Of a stretch of 64,000 nucleotides of DNA, positions 50,201 through 59,160 are shown piece by piece. The stretch lies in NCBI RefSeq assembly GCF_964204645.1, contig NC_134031.1:5501001-5565000 (forward strand). The letters are read 5' to 3'. Both the position numbers and the translations under genes were made by a program. The stretch comes from Tubulanus polymorphus. Its lineage: Eukaryota > Nemertea > Palaeonemertea > Tubulaniformes > Tubulanidae. Position 1 is the stretch's first letter, and each line of letters begins with the position of its first letter. Under the pieces are notes generated by a model, which saw only the letters and a program-made list of their open reading frames with translations, had not been told where the DNA came from and searched no databases.

Positions 50201-53200
50201 TGATCTGTTGGGACCCTGTATTTACTCTACTGTTATAAGCACTAATGATCTGTACATACCTATTCATGTAGGTGCCAAAAGGAAATCAAAATCTGATAAA
50301 GGGGAACCAATGGATGAGAAAGGTAGGGTTTACACCTCTATCTTCCCTTCATTATTACCTGTAGTCTTTTAATGGGGGTGGGGGATTTAATGTTCTGTAG
50401 TAAATTTAAATGATTTTGATTTCCAGCAGGTATGGATCCTAGTTCATGCATAAATGGCTCGGCGGGAGATATGAATAATGAAGGTAAAGTTTTGCATATT
50501 GGAAAATTTCTAAGCTGTGATTAGTTTGATTTGGATACCAGTGTATTATCGTCACGCTTTTTTTTTGTATTTCAGAAACGAGTGACGATATTCTGGCCAA
50601 GTACAGCAAGAAGATGACGACCGATCCTAGGTTCACCAGTCATTTGAGCAAGGTCAGTTTAGAAAATATTGGGCATGTTTCAGTGTTCTAACATCACTCG
50701 CTGGTTCTTAGGGATTATGATTAGTTAAATTTGAGTTAATTCAGTCATTTTCAATGAGTAAACGCGAAAGTCAAATGAGAAATTGTGTTGGTGTTTTCTT
50801 CAAGATTTGAATCTCTGGAAGGCGTATAGGGAGGAGGAATGTAGTGTACTACCCAGTTAATTAATTAACAAGCATCCATGCTCCTTGGCCTTAAACTCAC
50901 AACATAGTGGAACAGGGTCCTGAAGGTAATGAAGTACCAATGGCCAGACCGTACCGTCATCACCTACCGGTAGATTGATATGACCGGTGACAAATGAAAA
51001 GGACCGCTGTGCCACAACGGTATTCAATACTCGTTATCTCAAGGGAATACTGTATTCTAAATTATCTGTAATGTTAAATATTTTTCCGTAAAGTGCTCTG
51101 AGACATTATGAGATTTAGCGCTATATAAAGATACATTTTATTATTATTGTTATTATTATTATTATTATAATTATCTCCAACCTCTCGATTTGAGTTTATA
51201 CTAGATACAAAATTTAAAAGATTTGAAGCGAATTTTATTCATCAGAAATTATAATCAAAAGACACAATATAGTGGGATTTTAAGTCATTATCTATTCTCC
51301 ACGTCAGAGTGTACATTGCTACTCTACTATTCTGGATTTGAGGGTTATGAATGTGTTTTAGGATCGACCGGTAAGATGTGATGATGACGACAACGATGAC
51401 GAAGAGGACGATCTGCCGGCGTACGACCCGAACAACGTCGAGAACTGTCGTGCGTTTCGCAACGCGAAGAAAAAGCTGCGCATGGTGTTCAGCACGGCTG
51501 ATTTCCAGACGTTGCCGTGCTCGTCGTCGACGGCGATGACGCCGCGGCGTAACAGTCTGCTCGGCGTCGACGGCGATCATCGCCGCGACAACGAGGTCGT
51601 CGCGTTGTTGCGTATGCAGCAGGCCGAGGCGATTAACCTGCAGGATAAAGAACTGGTCGCTCAGTTACAGGAGACGATACGTTGCATTCGTATCTTCGAT
51701 CACGACGGGTAAGAAATCCTACCTTCGCCGTAATTTATTCTTCATAATCGGTTAACCTGAGTTAACTCTCTGGGGTCAGTTCCACAGTTGTGAGTTAGAG
51801 TTAACTCCGAGTTAAAATTAGTTCATTTTCAATTAGTTAACTCTGATTCAATCACAACTCACAACTGTGTAACTGGGTCCTGGATCCAGTTCCACAGTTG
51901 TTAGTTAGAGTTAACTCTGAGTTAAAATTAGTTCATTTTCAATGAGTTAACTCAGGGTCAAATCTTAACTCCGAACTGTGGAACTGGACCCTGGGGTCAG
52001 TTGTTCAAAAGTTATTTAAAGTTAACCAGTCGATAGTTGACATAGTGACGATTAAAAGTTCATTGTTACTATGGTATTTTATCCACTGGTTGGTACGATA
52101 ACCACACTCAAACGTGGTGAACAGATGATAAGATAAAAACCCACTATTTAAGAAATAAAAGAAATCTAAAATCGAGAATTTATTTATTGAAACAATTTAA
52201 AATATAAGAACACAAAGAAAAGAATAAGACATAAGAACACAGTGTTCTTATATTTTAAATTGTTTCAATAAATAAATTCTCGATTTTAGATTTCTTTTAA
52301 TTTGTAAATAGTGGGTTTTTATCTTATTATCCACTGGTTAACGAACTTTTGAGCAACTGGCCCGAGGAATTTCTCTATGTAGTGTCTATTACTCTTAACA
52401 AAATTCAAGGGAAAATCCACATTTATCGCGATACAGAAATTACTCACTTCCTGTTGTTATTCATGTATTACTACAAGTTTGTGTTATTTTGTTGTAAACA
52501 CACTATACTACGATATGATATGCGTTTGGTTGAGTTGAGGTGGGCCTCCAAAATTGTGACCTTTTCGATTTATTTGCCAACATTTTTCTCTAGAATAAAG
52601 AAGCTATTGCGCAATCTTAAGGAGGATTATAAGACGAGGTCGTACTACATTTCGTATCTGGTAAAATGTCGTCAGAATTTGCTGGCGACTCAATCTCATC
52701 TCGAACGACTCATCGATCGAGTTAGAAGGTAAGCGATTTTCATTACGAGTAAGTTGAATTGGAATTACGCAAATAACGATTCAGATATAGTGATGACAAC
52801 TTCGATCGAGTCCTGGTGCTCATACAGGGTGACCACTTACCTGGAAATCAGGAAAAAGTCTACGAATTTTATTTTCTTTAAGAAAGACAGGGAATAGTCA
52901 GTGGATTTTGTAAAAAAGCTAAAATCAGGGAAATTTGTCGAGACAGCTAGATCGCGCATAAAATCAATCAGTTTCCTTCTATGTCTTACATAGTTGTGTT
53001 AATTGATCAAATTCTTAGCTGATTGAGTCAGAAAACGACGTACATGTCGGGGAATAGTCCGAGGAAAAGCAAGTCAATAAAAGAAACATTCAGTAATTCA
53101 AATTAGACTCGAACTCTGACTAGAACTGAACACCGCATATAAACAGGTCCGCACGATGAATTTCATTCTAATCTCATGTTTTTCAGAGATAAAGAAATAT

Positions 53201-55055
53201 GTCACAAACATTTCATCTCGACGTGCGTTCATCGTTTTCTACAAAAACGTGAGAACTCGGTTATACGTTTCATGGATGAATTTCATAAACTTACGATGCC
53301 CGACGAAAAGGTATGCGACGCAAATTTCGATTTATGTTAAAAACCCACTACGTACAAATTTTGAAACGTAATTTTTTATTCAAATAATTTGAGGTTAAAA
53401 AACAGCGGACAAAATGTTTCGCACTCTCACCAACGATCATCGGCGGGTGCGAGGGTTACACAAAAAAACAGAGGGTATATATACATGGGATGCAAGTTTT
53501 GTCTATTTATGGTGAATTTCTTAAGATTTGTGATATTGTTAAGATTTATATTGAAGATTGAATACCTGGATCCAGTTCCACAGTTCCGAGTTAAGATTTT
53601 ACTCTGAGTTAACTCTGAAAATTAAATAACTTTAACTCAATTAACTCTAACTCACGACTGTGGAACTGGGCATGTAAGAATTTTTTTCAAGTTGAATTTC
53701 TCAAAAGAGATTAGCTGGTTAAATTTACCTGAATTTATCTGAAAATTCACCACATTGAAATGGTTCAGTTGATGATAAAGCAGTTATTTTTTCTGATATT
53801 TACAGACTGATTTGGTCGAGCAGTTTTTGGACGAGTTGTATAACGCTATAATGAGCGATTCGCAATGGCAGACGGCTAACGAAACTCAGATCGACGACTC
53901 GCAATTAGCGATCGAACGAATGATCATGAATCGAATTTATTCGATGGCTATGTTTCCGAACGGAGACGGCGACATTACTCGAGATAAGTGAGTATCGGTA
54001 TCATAGCCATCAGACATGATTTATACTGCTACGCGACATGGTGGCCACTTACTGGAATTCCGGGAAATCAGGGAATAGTCGGGGATATTTGTAAAAAAGC
54101 TGAAAATCTGGGAAAAGTCAGGGAAATTTGTTGAGATTGCTAGATCGTATATAAAATCAAACAGTTTCCGCTTATGTCTTACATATTTGACTGTGTTAAT
54201 TGATTAGATTCTTAGCAGATGGAGTCAGGGAAAACAACATGAATGTCATGGAATAATCGTGGAAAAAGCAAGTCAAATATAAGTGGCCAGCCATGCTGTA
54301 CGTACATTGATACCACTTAACAATAACGCTTTCGAAAAATATTCCGTTTTTCAGAATTCTTCATGAACACATTAAGAAGTTATCGGCTATGATGACACCT
54401 AGCCATCCGTATTTGCGCATTCCTAAAGTCTACCACTCGGAGGCTCCGTGGGTTTCGGCACAAGAGGAAATCAAACTTATTAATGCTTATAAGGTACATA
54501 TAAAAGATCATATCAACTGATAGAGCAGCAGCTCGGAGCCTAAGACTTAGCTTATATTCCCTTTAACGCCACTCAAGTGCGTGAAAATTGCTTCAAAATG
54601 CGCTGAAATTTCAAAATTTTCCTAAAACGTTTCGGCTTCGCACGCACCCTACGCGGACACTTGTCCTTCTTCACCGTAGATGCCCTTTTCATTTCCTTTT
54701 GCACTCCTGTCAAAGTCTGCCCCCGGAAAACGAATCTGTAAGTTGTTTTGAGAAGGTTCATGTATTCTCGTTCTCATTTCAGACGCCGAAAGATAAAGTG
54801 CAATGCGTATTGAACACATCGTGTACGATCATGAATCTGTTGAGTATGGCGTGCGAGAAATCGGTTCCGGCCGCCGACGATTTCACGCCGATTCTCATTT
54901 ACGTCGTCATCAAAGCGAATCCGCCTCACTTGCTGTCGAACGTGCAATACGTGAACAGTTTCTATCAGAAACGCATCGGCGGCGAGGAACAATACTGGTG
55001 GATGCAGTTCTCGTCAGCGATCGAGTTCATCAAAACGATGGAATACAACGTTTAA
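38254..55055 (+). CDS. GAPVD1: GAPVD1 (RasGAP and VPS9 domain protein, RAP6/GAPex-5)
   Basis: Twenty coding exons: 38,254-39,375; 40,321-40,452; 41,291-41,471; 42,223-42,365; 42,655-42,799; 43,301-43,470; 43,928-44,060; 44,450-44,706; 45,214-45,385; 46,044-46,693; 49,550-49,754; 50,272-50,322; 50,427-50,483; 50,576-50,652; 51,362-51,708; 52,594-52,728; 53,187-53,310; 53,806-53,987; 54,355-54,493; 54,783-55,055. Phases agree throughout; about 1,564 residues. It acts on endosomes as a GAP and as a VPS9-type exchange factor for Rab5-family GTPases. The first exon alone holds the RasGAP domain, with [10 protein letters not shown] (candidate arginine finger near R174/R175) and FTKFICPAI near residue 317. 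The middle is acidic, Ser-rich and presumably disordered, with the motif WSTDVLASD twice. The VPS9 domain ends the protein ([20 protein letters not shown]). An acceptor near 38,212 indicates a non-coding 5' exon. A GPCR gene lies inside intron 10. Confidence 0.94.
40121..40295 (+). repeat. Dispersed repeat, copy 2 (partner at 1308)
   Basis: In the GAPVD1 intron before exon 2, TTTTGAAGGACT, CCCCAAAAGGGCACTT, GATGTCC, AAAGGGAATA and CACTGAAATGCACC repeat the order seen at 1308-1480. Confidence 0.6.
40534..40803 (-). mobile_element. TTAA MITE copy 10, in GAPVD1 intron 2
   Basis: TTAA on both sides; reverse orientation; ends CCCTTTCAGTGCTGAC and CTCTGAAAGGG. It is shortened: the middle palindrome is missing and the last is reduced to ACACGCGGTGTA. 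Confidence 0.85.
40804..41160. mobile_element. hAT-like element pieces, GAPVD1 intron 2
   Basis: CAGGATCCTGACAACTCCT, AAACGGAAAATGTTTTCAAAGGTGCTTGAAGC and TTTTGAGAAATAAGCAATTA match 42,907-43,052. ACTGATTTAGAAGGAGTCT, GATATGAAAGTGA and CAGGAATTACCGATCTGTTGG match 50,080-50,215. Together the pieces look like two halves of one CAGGGTCC-ended element. Confidence 0.5.
41591..41886 (+). mobile_element. TTAA MITE copy 11, left of an inverted pair
   Basis: TTAA on both sides; ends CCCTTTCAGTGCGTC and GCACTGAAAGGG. The right TTAA (41,883-41,886) is also the left border of the next, oppositely oriented copy. It lies in GAPVD1 intron 3. Confidence 0.85.
41883..42170 (-). mobile_element. TTAA MITE copy 12, right of an inverted pair
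   Basis: It begins at the shared TTAA, reads CCCTTTCAGTGCTGACGAAT, and ends CTACTAAAAGGGTTGA, where the right TTAA has mutated. It is more diverged than its left neighbour, so the two did not insert as one unit recently. Confidence 0.8.
42907..43052. mobile_element. CAGGGTCC element (hAT-like), GAPVD1 intron 5
   Basis: It starts CAGGGTCCCTCCTTGATTCC and contains AAACTCCTTAAAAACGGAAAATG and TTTTGAGAAATAGGGCAATA. Homologous to 40,804-40,960 and to 34,190-34,300 in reverse. Confidence 0.55.
43068..43202. mobile_element. Hairpin MITE (family B), copy 5
   Basis: TTAGTGCACTGTCATGG, TAGACCAACTTAGTTTTATAGCC, GACTAGTCTTGAGATTTAAGACC and CTTTTGGACTCAAATCACAACTGTG mark a diverged copy in GAPVD1 intron 5. 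Confidence 0.5.
45520..45796 (+). mobile_element. TTAA MITE copy 13, in GAPVD1 intron 9
   Basis: TTAA flanks both sides; ends CCCTTTCAGTGCGTC and CAGCACTGAAAGGG. The first palindrome is intact (ACACCGCAGTGCTGTGTA), others have lost symmetry (ACACCGCGTCGCAGTGTA). Confidence 0.85.
46858..47157. mobile_element. Near-perfect inverted repeat with a 17-bp direct repeat
   Basis: The word TAATGTTTCACCAATGA stands at 46,858-46,874 and again at 47,141-47,157. Between them, arms of about 100 bp starting CGAGAGAAATCCCACAATAA pair almost perfectly around a centre at about 46,990 (GTACTCAAAACTCAGTAC). The right side has an extra 30 bp tail. Each arm contains CCTGATGATGGCTAACAGTT followed by GTTAGCCGAAACGTCG. 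It lies in GAPVD1 intron 10, upstream of the nested GPCR. Confidence 0.8.
47959..49038 (+). CDS. Intronless rhodopsin-class GPCR nested in GAPVD1 intron 10
   Basis: A single uninterrupted frame of 359 codons encodes seven hydrophobic segments, at about residues 42-71, 80-109, 115-150 (TM3), 170-190, 235-260, 283-305 and 320-340. It would be a plasma-membrane G-protein-coupled receptor; the ligand is unknown. Recognisable class-A traits are LAVNDL in TM2, SVERL at the end of TM3 (in place of DRY) and [19 protein letters not shown] in TM7 (in place of NPxxY). Missing are the usual TM3-start cysteine (the position 25 before the ERL arginine is Ile) and the TM6 CWxP. Asn-x-Ser sites lie in the N-terminus. 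It resembles the diverse FMRFamide-receptor-like families of invertebrates, but this is weak. A second Met at codon 8 is an alternative start. It shares the strand of its host gene. Confidence 0.85.
   Translation: MEFVLLIMIDNISSIGTTRNSSMLQPSLCQQHQTRPVNIKFKFSVLMYLGCFLPASVLGMIFNAFTLFVLKKLKSDVYFLIKILAVNDLLFMITTFILFPLRTAYIYAILGDIVFRLDDWKFGWIFISISLPFFYIFQMTRNWCTVLLSVERLIVVLFPIKSRKISKKSMAKYAMLFISLMGFCGHFGQFLPERRLGFLNCPDYWPYITLQRTGKIHYAGIDINYWIYQFSEKLLFMYLTATFPLCFLVFINLTLISVTFYHRVTRHSELGVIDELSRREMRVLRMVLSVVLLFVVCEGFGFLDRLQGFGYIKIKSPVGFRRIVLAFSIVDSSVNFIIYCVTNDKFRKLSMDVISNFCS
49800..49908. mobile_element. Hairpin MITE (family B), copy 6
   Basis: TGGTGGGCTAAGACCGTCTTAGTTC and TTAGACTTAGTTCTTTAGTCATGACTGAACAACTGGG form the two halves of a decayed copy immediately downstream of GAPVD1 exon 11. 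Confidence 0.4.
50860..51180 (+). mobile_element. SINE-like element with GCGCTATATAAA tail and (TTA)n
   Basis: The right end reads AAGTGCTCTGAGACATTATG, AGATTTAGCGCTATATAAAG and then TTATTATTATTGTTATTATT. This 'CTCTGAGA...GCGCTATATAAA' block followed by a TTA microsatellite is the usual 3' end of several marine-animal SINE/LINE families. The 5' limit is uncertain. It lies in GAPVD1 intron 14. Confidence 0.55.
51774..51993. mobile_element. Two tandem CAGTTCCACAGTT hairpin MITEs (family D)
   Basis: Two adjacent copies (about 51,774-51,882 and 51,886-51,993) each contain CAGTTCCACAGTTGTGAGTT or CAGTTCCACAGTTGTTAGTT, GTTAACTC(T/C)GAGTTAAAATTAG, TTCATTTTCAAT(G/T)AGTTAACTC, and an inverted right end with AACTGTG(T/G)AACTGG. 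A third copy is at 53,569-53,670. All lie in GAPVD1 introns. Confidence 0.75.
51985..52363. mobile_element. Hairpin MITE (family C), copy 4, interrupted
   Basis: The left part GGGGTCAGTTGTTCAAAAGTT runs to TCCACTGGTTGG at about 52,093. The family's right end TATCCACTGGTTAACGAACTTTTGAGCAACTGGCCC reappears at 52,328-52,363. The intervening 230 bp is an unrelated inverted-repeat element. Confidence 0.7.
52120..52325. mobile_element. Inverted-repeat element nested in a family C MITE
   Basis: The left arm GATAAGATAAAAACCCACTA and the right arm TAGTGGGTTTTTATCTTATTATC pair, and the pairing continues through GAAATCTAAAATCGAGAATT, TATTTATTGAAACAATTTAA and AATATAAGAACAC to a centre near 52,225. Arms of about 90 bp differ at only a few positions, so the insertion is recent. 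Confidence 0.8.
52826..53075. mobile_element. GTGGCCACTTAC element (hAT-like), copy 2
   Basis: It begins CAGGGTGACCACTTACCTGG and contains GACAGGGAATAGTCAGTGG, GTAAAAAAGCTAAAATCAGGG and CGAGACAGCTAGATCG, ending GGGGAATAGTCCGAGG. It lies in GAPVD1 intron 16. Confidence 0.65.
53569..53670. mobile_element. Family D hairpin MITE, copy 3
   Basis: GGATCCAGTTCCACAGTTCC at the left and CACGACTGTGGAACTGG at the right are inverted repeats; GTTAACTC-type words fill the middle. It lies in GAPVD1 intron 17. Confidence 0.7.
54038..54296. mobile_element. GTGGCCACTTAC element (hAT-like), copy 3
   Basis: It begins ATGGTGGCCACTTACTGG and ends AAGTGGCCAGCCATGCTG, so its termini pair. GTAAAAAAGCTGAAAATCTGG and TTGAGATTGCTAGATCG match copies 1 and 2. 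This copy best shows both ends. It lies in GAPVD1 intron 18. Confidence 0.7.
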
Positions 55056-55257
55056 AATGTTTTAGAGAAGATCGAATTACGAAATCGATCCAGTTCGTTT
55101 TCAATTATCTATCCGCGGACGTTTTAATTAGAATTAGTTCATACGGATAACTACGCGCAAGAGTTAGAATTTTCACTCACGGGCCCACTGAACTCCCGAG
55201 CCCACTTGCAAAGTTAAGACTTAGAGACCATCTTATTCTAAGCCGAGCTTAACTAGG

Positions 55258-55388
55258 TAGGGTCAGTTGCTCTAAAGTTGGTTTAAGTCAATGGATACCT
55301 GACATGGTGACAATTAAAACTCATTGTAACAAACTGTTGTACAGTCATCTGATGGTTGAGTTTGACCAACTTATGAGCTACCAGCCTC
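55258..55388. mobile_element. Hairpin MITE (family C), copy 5
   Basis: AGGGTCAGTTGCTCTAAAGTTGG at the left and CCAACTTATGAGCTACCAGCC at the right are inverted versions of each other. It would lie in the GAPVD1 3' UTR. Confidence 0.6.
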
Positions 55389-57127
55389 AGAATTTAAGAC
55401 TGTTTGGGTACTTGTATGACAAAAAATCTACGATTTCTGTTTTAAATTGACGTTTCGGTTTGATGTAGCAGTACACTGATGTAAACATGAAGATAACGCT
55501 GGTCAACGATTTCCAGAGTCTTAACGCCGGAAGTCGATAGTTTGTTTGTATAAAGGTTATCGCTGTATAGATTTACGATGCCGGATAAACTTGTTTTACT
55601 AACTTATGTTTTAGAAACAAATGTAATTTATTCGCGGATGGCTCCATCGTCGATATTGTCATTGTAAATGTTTGTACATAGTACGGAATCATCTGAATAA
55701 CGCCTTGCGGCTGCGAATCAGTTTGTGATTTCATTGTTTCACTTTCATTGAATAGCAATATAGATTCTTTAATCGTTTATAAATGGTTTATAAGATTTAC
55801 GATCATCTCGAACGCGGTCAACTAGTACACCTTTTTAAGTCTAAGGCTAATGTTCCCAAACTATGCTCAACGTTTATCCTTTTCAAGTTTATCAATGTCT
55901 CACGGTATTTTGCTGGTATTAGTCAAAATTTAAGAAATACTACATGTAAAACCAGAAAAATCTTTTTTGAATCAAAAATATCTTCTATTTAGTGTATACG
56001 ACTATGTCTGAAGTCGCAAAAGGAAAAATTCATGTTTTTGCATTGATGTCGAACAGGAATCATAATAGCCAAGTAACAATTTGTCAGCAATAGGGTATGA
56101 GTTGACCTGCTGCTGTTTATAATGTACCTGTACGTGTTTCTGTGGAATAGGTGCTGTAAGCTACATTAGCTCATGTTACAGTAGCTGGCTATTCAGCTTA
56201 TTACCTATTTCAGCCAATATAGCTATTCAGCCGACCGACCACTTCAAAGCTTAATAAGCTCCTCTAGCTCATTTCATTCAGTTACTTGGATAAAAAAGGA
56301 GGGATGATTGATAGTTATAGGCCCTTAGTGCTGGTTACTTCATTATTCTTTCCGGTTATTTCATGATTACTTACCAACAATGGTGCTTAGGTTGTTTGTT
56401 TCACAGTTGTGTACTATAGTTTATTTTACGAATAATGATAATGATAATGTTTAAATGATTTTCACTGTACGAATGTAAAATGTATCATTCCAGAATAGCC
56501 TAATCGTTAAAGGGCCATATTAGTTTGGTTATGATTTTACTACGCATAAGGACGGATTTAAGTCCAGGCATTGAGATTATAACTTATGCCGCTCAAAAAA
56601 TCTTGCATGAAGTGGCGTGTGTGTGTGTTTGTGTGAATTTGAATTTTTTCCGGGGTTTTTGAAACAATTTTCTTGCTCGGACCAAATTTTCCCTGATTCC
56701 TTTTTCGTGAATCCCTACCGTGGTCCTAGTGGGTTCATCTCTGCTTATACATGTTTTATTAGCTCAGCTGTGACCGAAGGCTCAGTCATAGAAAATAGAA
56801 CTTGTTCTATCCTTAGGATTGGTCAGCTATCAATCTGTTGAAAAGGTTCCCAACTATAAAATCGCAGACTTCACTGCTTATGATCCTAGGATCCGATCGG
56901 ATCTTAGTCGACTTGAGTTAGGCTTAGTTTTTATAATTGATTCAATGAATAGTGCATAATTTCTAGAATTATCTTCATCTTTCTGATATAACGGCTACTT
57001 TAAAGGATCTCTTATTTTATCTACTGCATTCGCCGTTGGTATATTGAATTTGTATGTTTATATATCTGTGCGAAACGTAAATCGTCCTAATAATGTACGT
57101 CTGTATCTTAAATCGAGTCTTTCTACC

Positions 57128-57475
57128 CTGCTGGACCCAGTTCACAGTCGGGGATCACACGGAAACGATTTGGCCAGGATCAAATTGGCACGTACGAGGC
57201 CAGAGTCAAATTTGACCCGCACCTAATTAGAGAGCGCGGTCACACGCAAGCCAAATCACTTGATACTAAACAATGCGCAGTGAGTCGCTTCCGAAACCAG
57301 TTGCTTGCAATTGATACGCAATAATTTCTTAACACATGTTCAACTTTGGCTCAAGTTTGGTTTGACGTTTTAATGCGGGCCAAACAGGCTCGGGCCCATC
57401 GGGTACCCGTGTGAACAGTTGTTCCGGGCCTTATTTGGCACAGGCTAAAAATGCTCACTTCAGAGGAGCCAGTCT
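57128..57475. repeat. Dispersed repeat, copy 2 (partner at 9525)
   Basis: CACTTGATACTAAACAATGCG, GAAACCAGTTGCTTGCAATTGATACGCAATAA and numerous GGGCCAAA / TTTGGCTC words match 9525-9745. This copy is longer and keeps GGACCCAGTTCACAGTCGGG at its left end. Confidence 0.55.
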
Positions 57476-58263
57476 TGGACTTATTGTAAATTATTCATTG
57501 TACAACTAGTCATTAGGGTTCATATCTTCTTGTGAGCCGTCGTCTGAATACCGTATGCGTTTGATACTCTATTCTTTTATAGGCATCTGGTATTTGGTAT
57601 ACTGAGTAAACTTCTGCCAGGCGTAATTCTGATGCAATGCTCAGCTGACCCAGTGCTGGAGATGTTTGATGATGAATAATTAGAATTAGACCTAAACATT
57701 TTTATCTCAGAAATAAAAAGATTTCGATATTCAGATAGATTTTTCATTGAATTTACTTCCTAATCGAACTGTTTTGTTTGTTTATTTGATTGTTAGTTTT
57801 GTTAATCGAATTTATGTTAATCAATATCACAAGGTTTGTCAATGATTTTACGTAACGAACGTGAAAGCGCAGTTTCAACTCGGCTGGTGGCTCCTCATTA
57901 TTGAAAGTCTTTCTTTTTGTTTTCAGTGCTGGTTCATTTAAAATTGATGAAAATGAGGTTTATGTTTCAAAATGTGTAAGCTGAGAGCCATATTGTAGAA
58001 ATAAAAATATATTTCAATTGAATCCTATTTCAATTACTTTTATACGAAGGAAAAAGGAATATTGATTGTTGATGGCGGAATCCAAAATTTGAATGGCTAG
58101 AGGAAAATTGCTTTGTAACGATGATGATGACGGAATCGTATTATTTGAAGAACGCTAGTCTTCATGAAGGAAAATTGCTGCTTTGACAAATGTATTTGAA
58201 CATCATTGGCAATTGCGATGCGTCTACTATACTGTTAGACTGTTGACGCACACAATGCAAGTG

Positions 58264-58336
58264 GTCCGCGTGGCCTAATGGATAAGGCGTCTGACTTCGA
58301 ATCAGAAGATTGCAGGTTCGAGTCCTGTCGCGGACG
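58264..58336 (+). tRNA. tRNA-Arg (TCG anticodon)
   Basis: The 73-nt sequence folds as a full cloverleaf. The acceptor stem GTCCGCG pairs perfectly with CGCGGAC, discriminator G. The D arm contains GGCCTAATGGATAAGGC, and the anticodon stem TCTGA/TCAGA encloses loop CTTCGAA with anticodon TCG (reads CGA codons, and CGN by wobble). The T arm GCAGG/CCTGT encloses TTCGAGT. A box TGGCCTAATGG and B box GGTTCGAGTCC are intact, there is no intron, and the CCA end is not encoded, as expected for a nuclear tRNA. It stands alone between GAPVD1 and the NmrA-like gene. Confidence 0.97.
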
Positions 58337-58766
58337 ATGATTTGACTTTTTTCTAATATAATGATTCCGTGTTATCTTTTATTTTTTTCCTATATGCTTC
58401 ATAAAAAATATTAATTGATATTAACTTAAATGTTAATAATTTTTACAAATTGCATGGTAAAGCTTAAATACCGAATCAGGCGCAGTGCAATTTAAGCAAT
58501 ACAAAAAAGAACCCGTCACCCGTATATGTATTATGCACCACTATTACGGCAGACAGAGGACATTATTCATACGGTCGAGTACCTGAGGGTATACAAAGCA
58601 AGTTTTTAATTTACAGTAAAACAAGTTTTGATATGTAGTATATATATCTAAGTCAGTCGAGCGGGGTGAAATTGTAAGGTATTATTCATACCGCAGGAAT
58701 CTCCGTCGCCACTCGGGTTGTTGCTGTCGTTTAAATCATTTGCCTGATATATAGGGCCTAAACAGG
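58337..58766 (+). other. NmrA-like gene 5' region with probable non-coding exon
   Basis: A strong donor CAG|GTAAGT at 58,764-58,772 follows a CG-containing stretch, and an acceptor ATTTCAG ends at 59,158, two bases before the ATG. The 58,700-58,766 segment is therefore likely a non-coding first exon. A TTTTTTCTAAT poly-T signal just after the tRNA (58,347-58,357) could terminate RNA polymerase III. Confidence 0.45.
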
Positions 58767-59160
58767 TAAGTTTCTAACTTCTTTTTTTCTATGGTTCAAG
58801 AGTTGACCATCGATTTCAGGGAAACCGAAAGACATTATGAAAAAAAAAAGTTTTCACTACGTTTTATATGGAATCCAAATGAACTAGGGTTTTGAGGCTT
58901 GGGGATCGATCCCAGTTATATTCGGCTAGTAGGCATACTATAGCTAATGTGTCTTTGTTAAAATGTATACAAGTCTATTATGTATGATATATACAATATT
59001 CCTGCTAATTGTGAAATAATACACATATTGATGAAATATTTCAATTGTTCTTTTAGACGGACTTGGTAACGAAAACGTCTTCAAGAAACGCCGGATGTGA
59101 AAATTGTTTTTTAGTATATACATAAAAACATTGTCCTGTACTAAATCCTAAATTTCAGAG

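Larger units (their letters stand above)
55056..58020 (+). other. GAPVD1 3' UTR and downstream sequence
   Basis: The stop codon at 55,053-55,055 is followed by about 3 kb without a coding frame. An AATAAA at 58,000-58,005 could end a long 3' UTR; shorter forms cannot be excluded. The region contains a family C MITE (55,258-55,388) and a dispersed repeat (57,128-57,475). Confidence 0.45.

Noticed and set aside
52349-52732. Upstream part of the 127-codon frame before GAPVD1 exon 16
   Set aside because: Only 52,594-52,728 matches GAPVD1 and is preceded by a good acceptor; the rest is intron.
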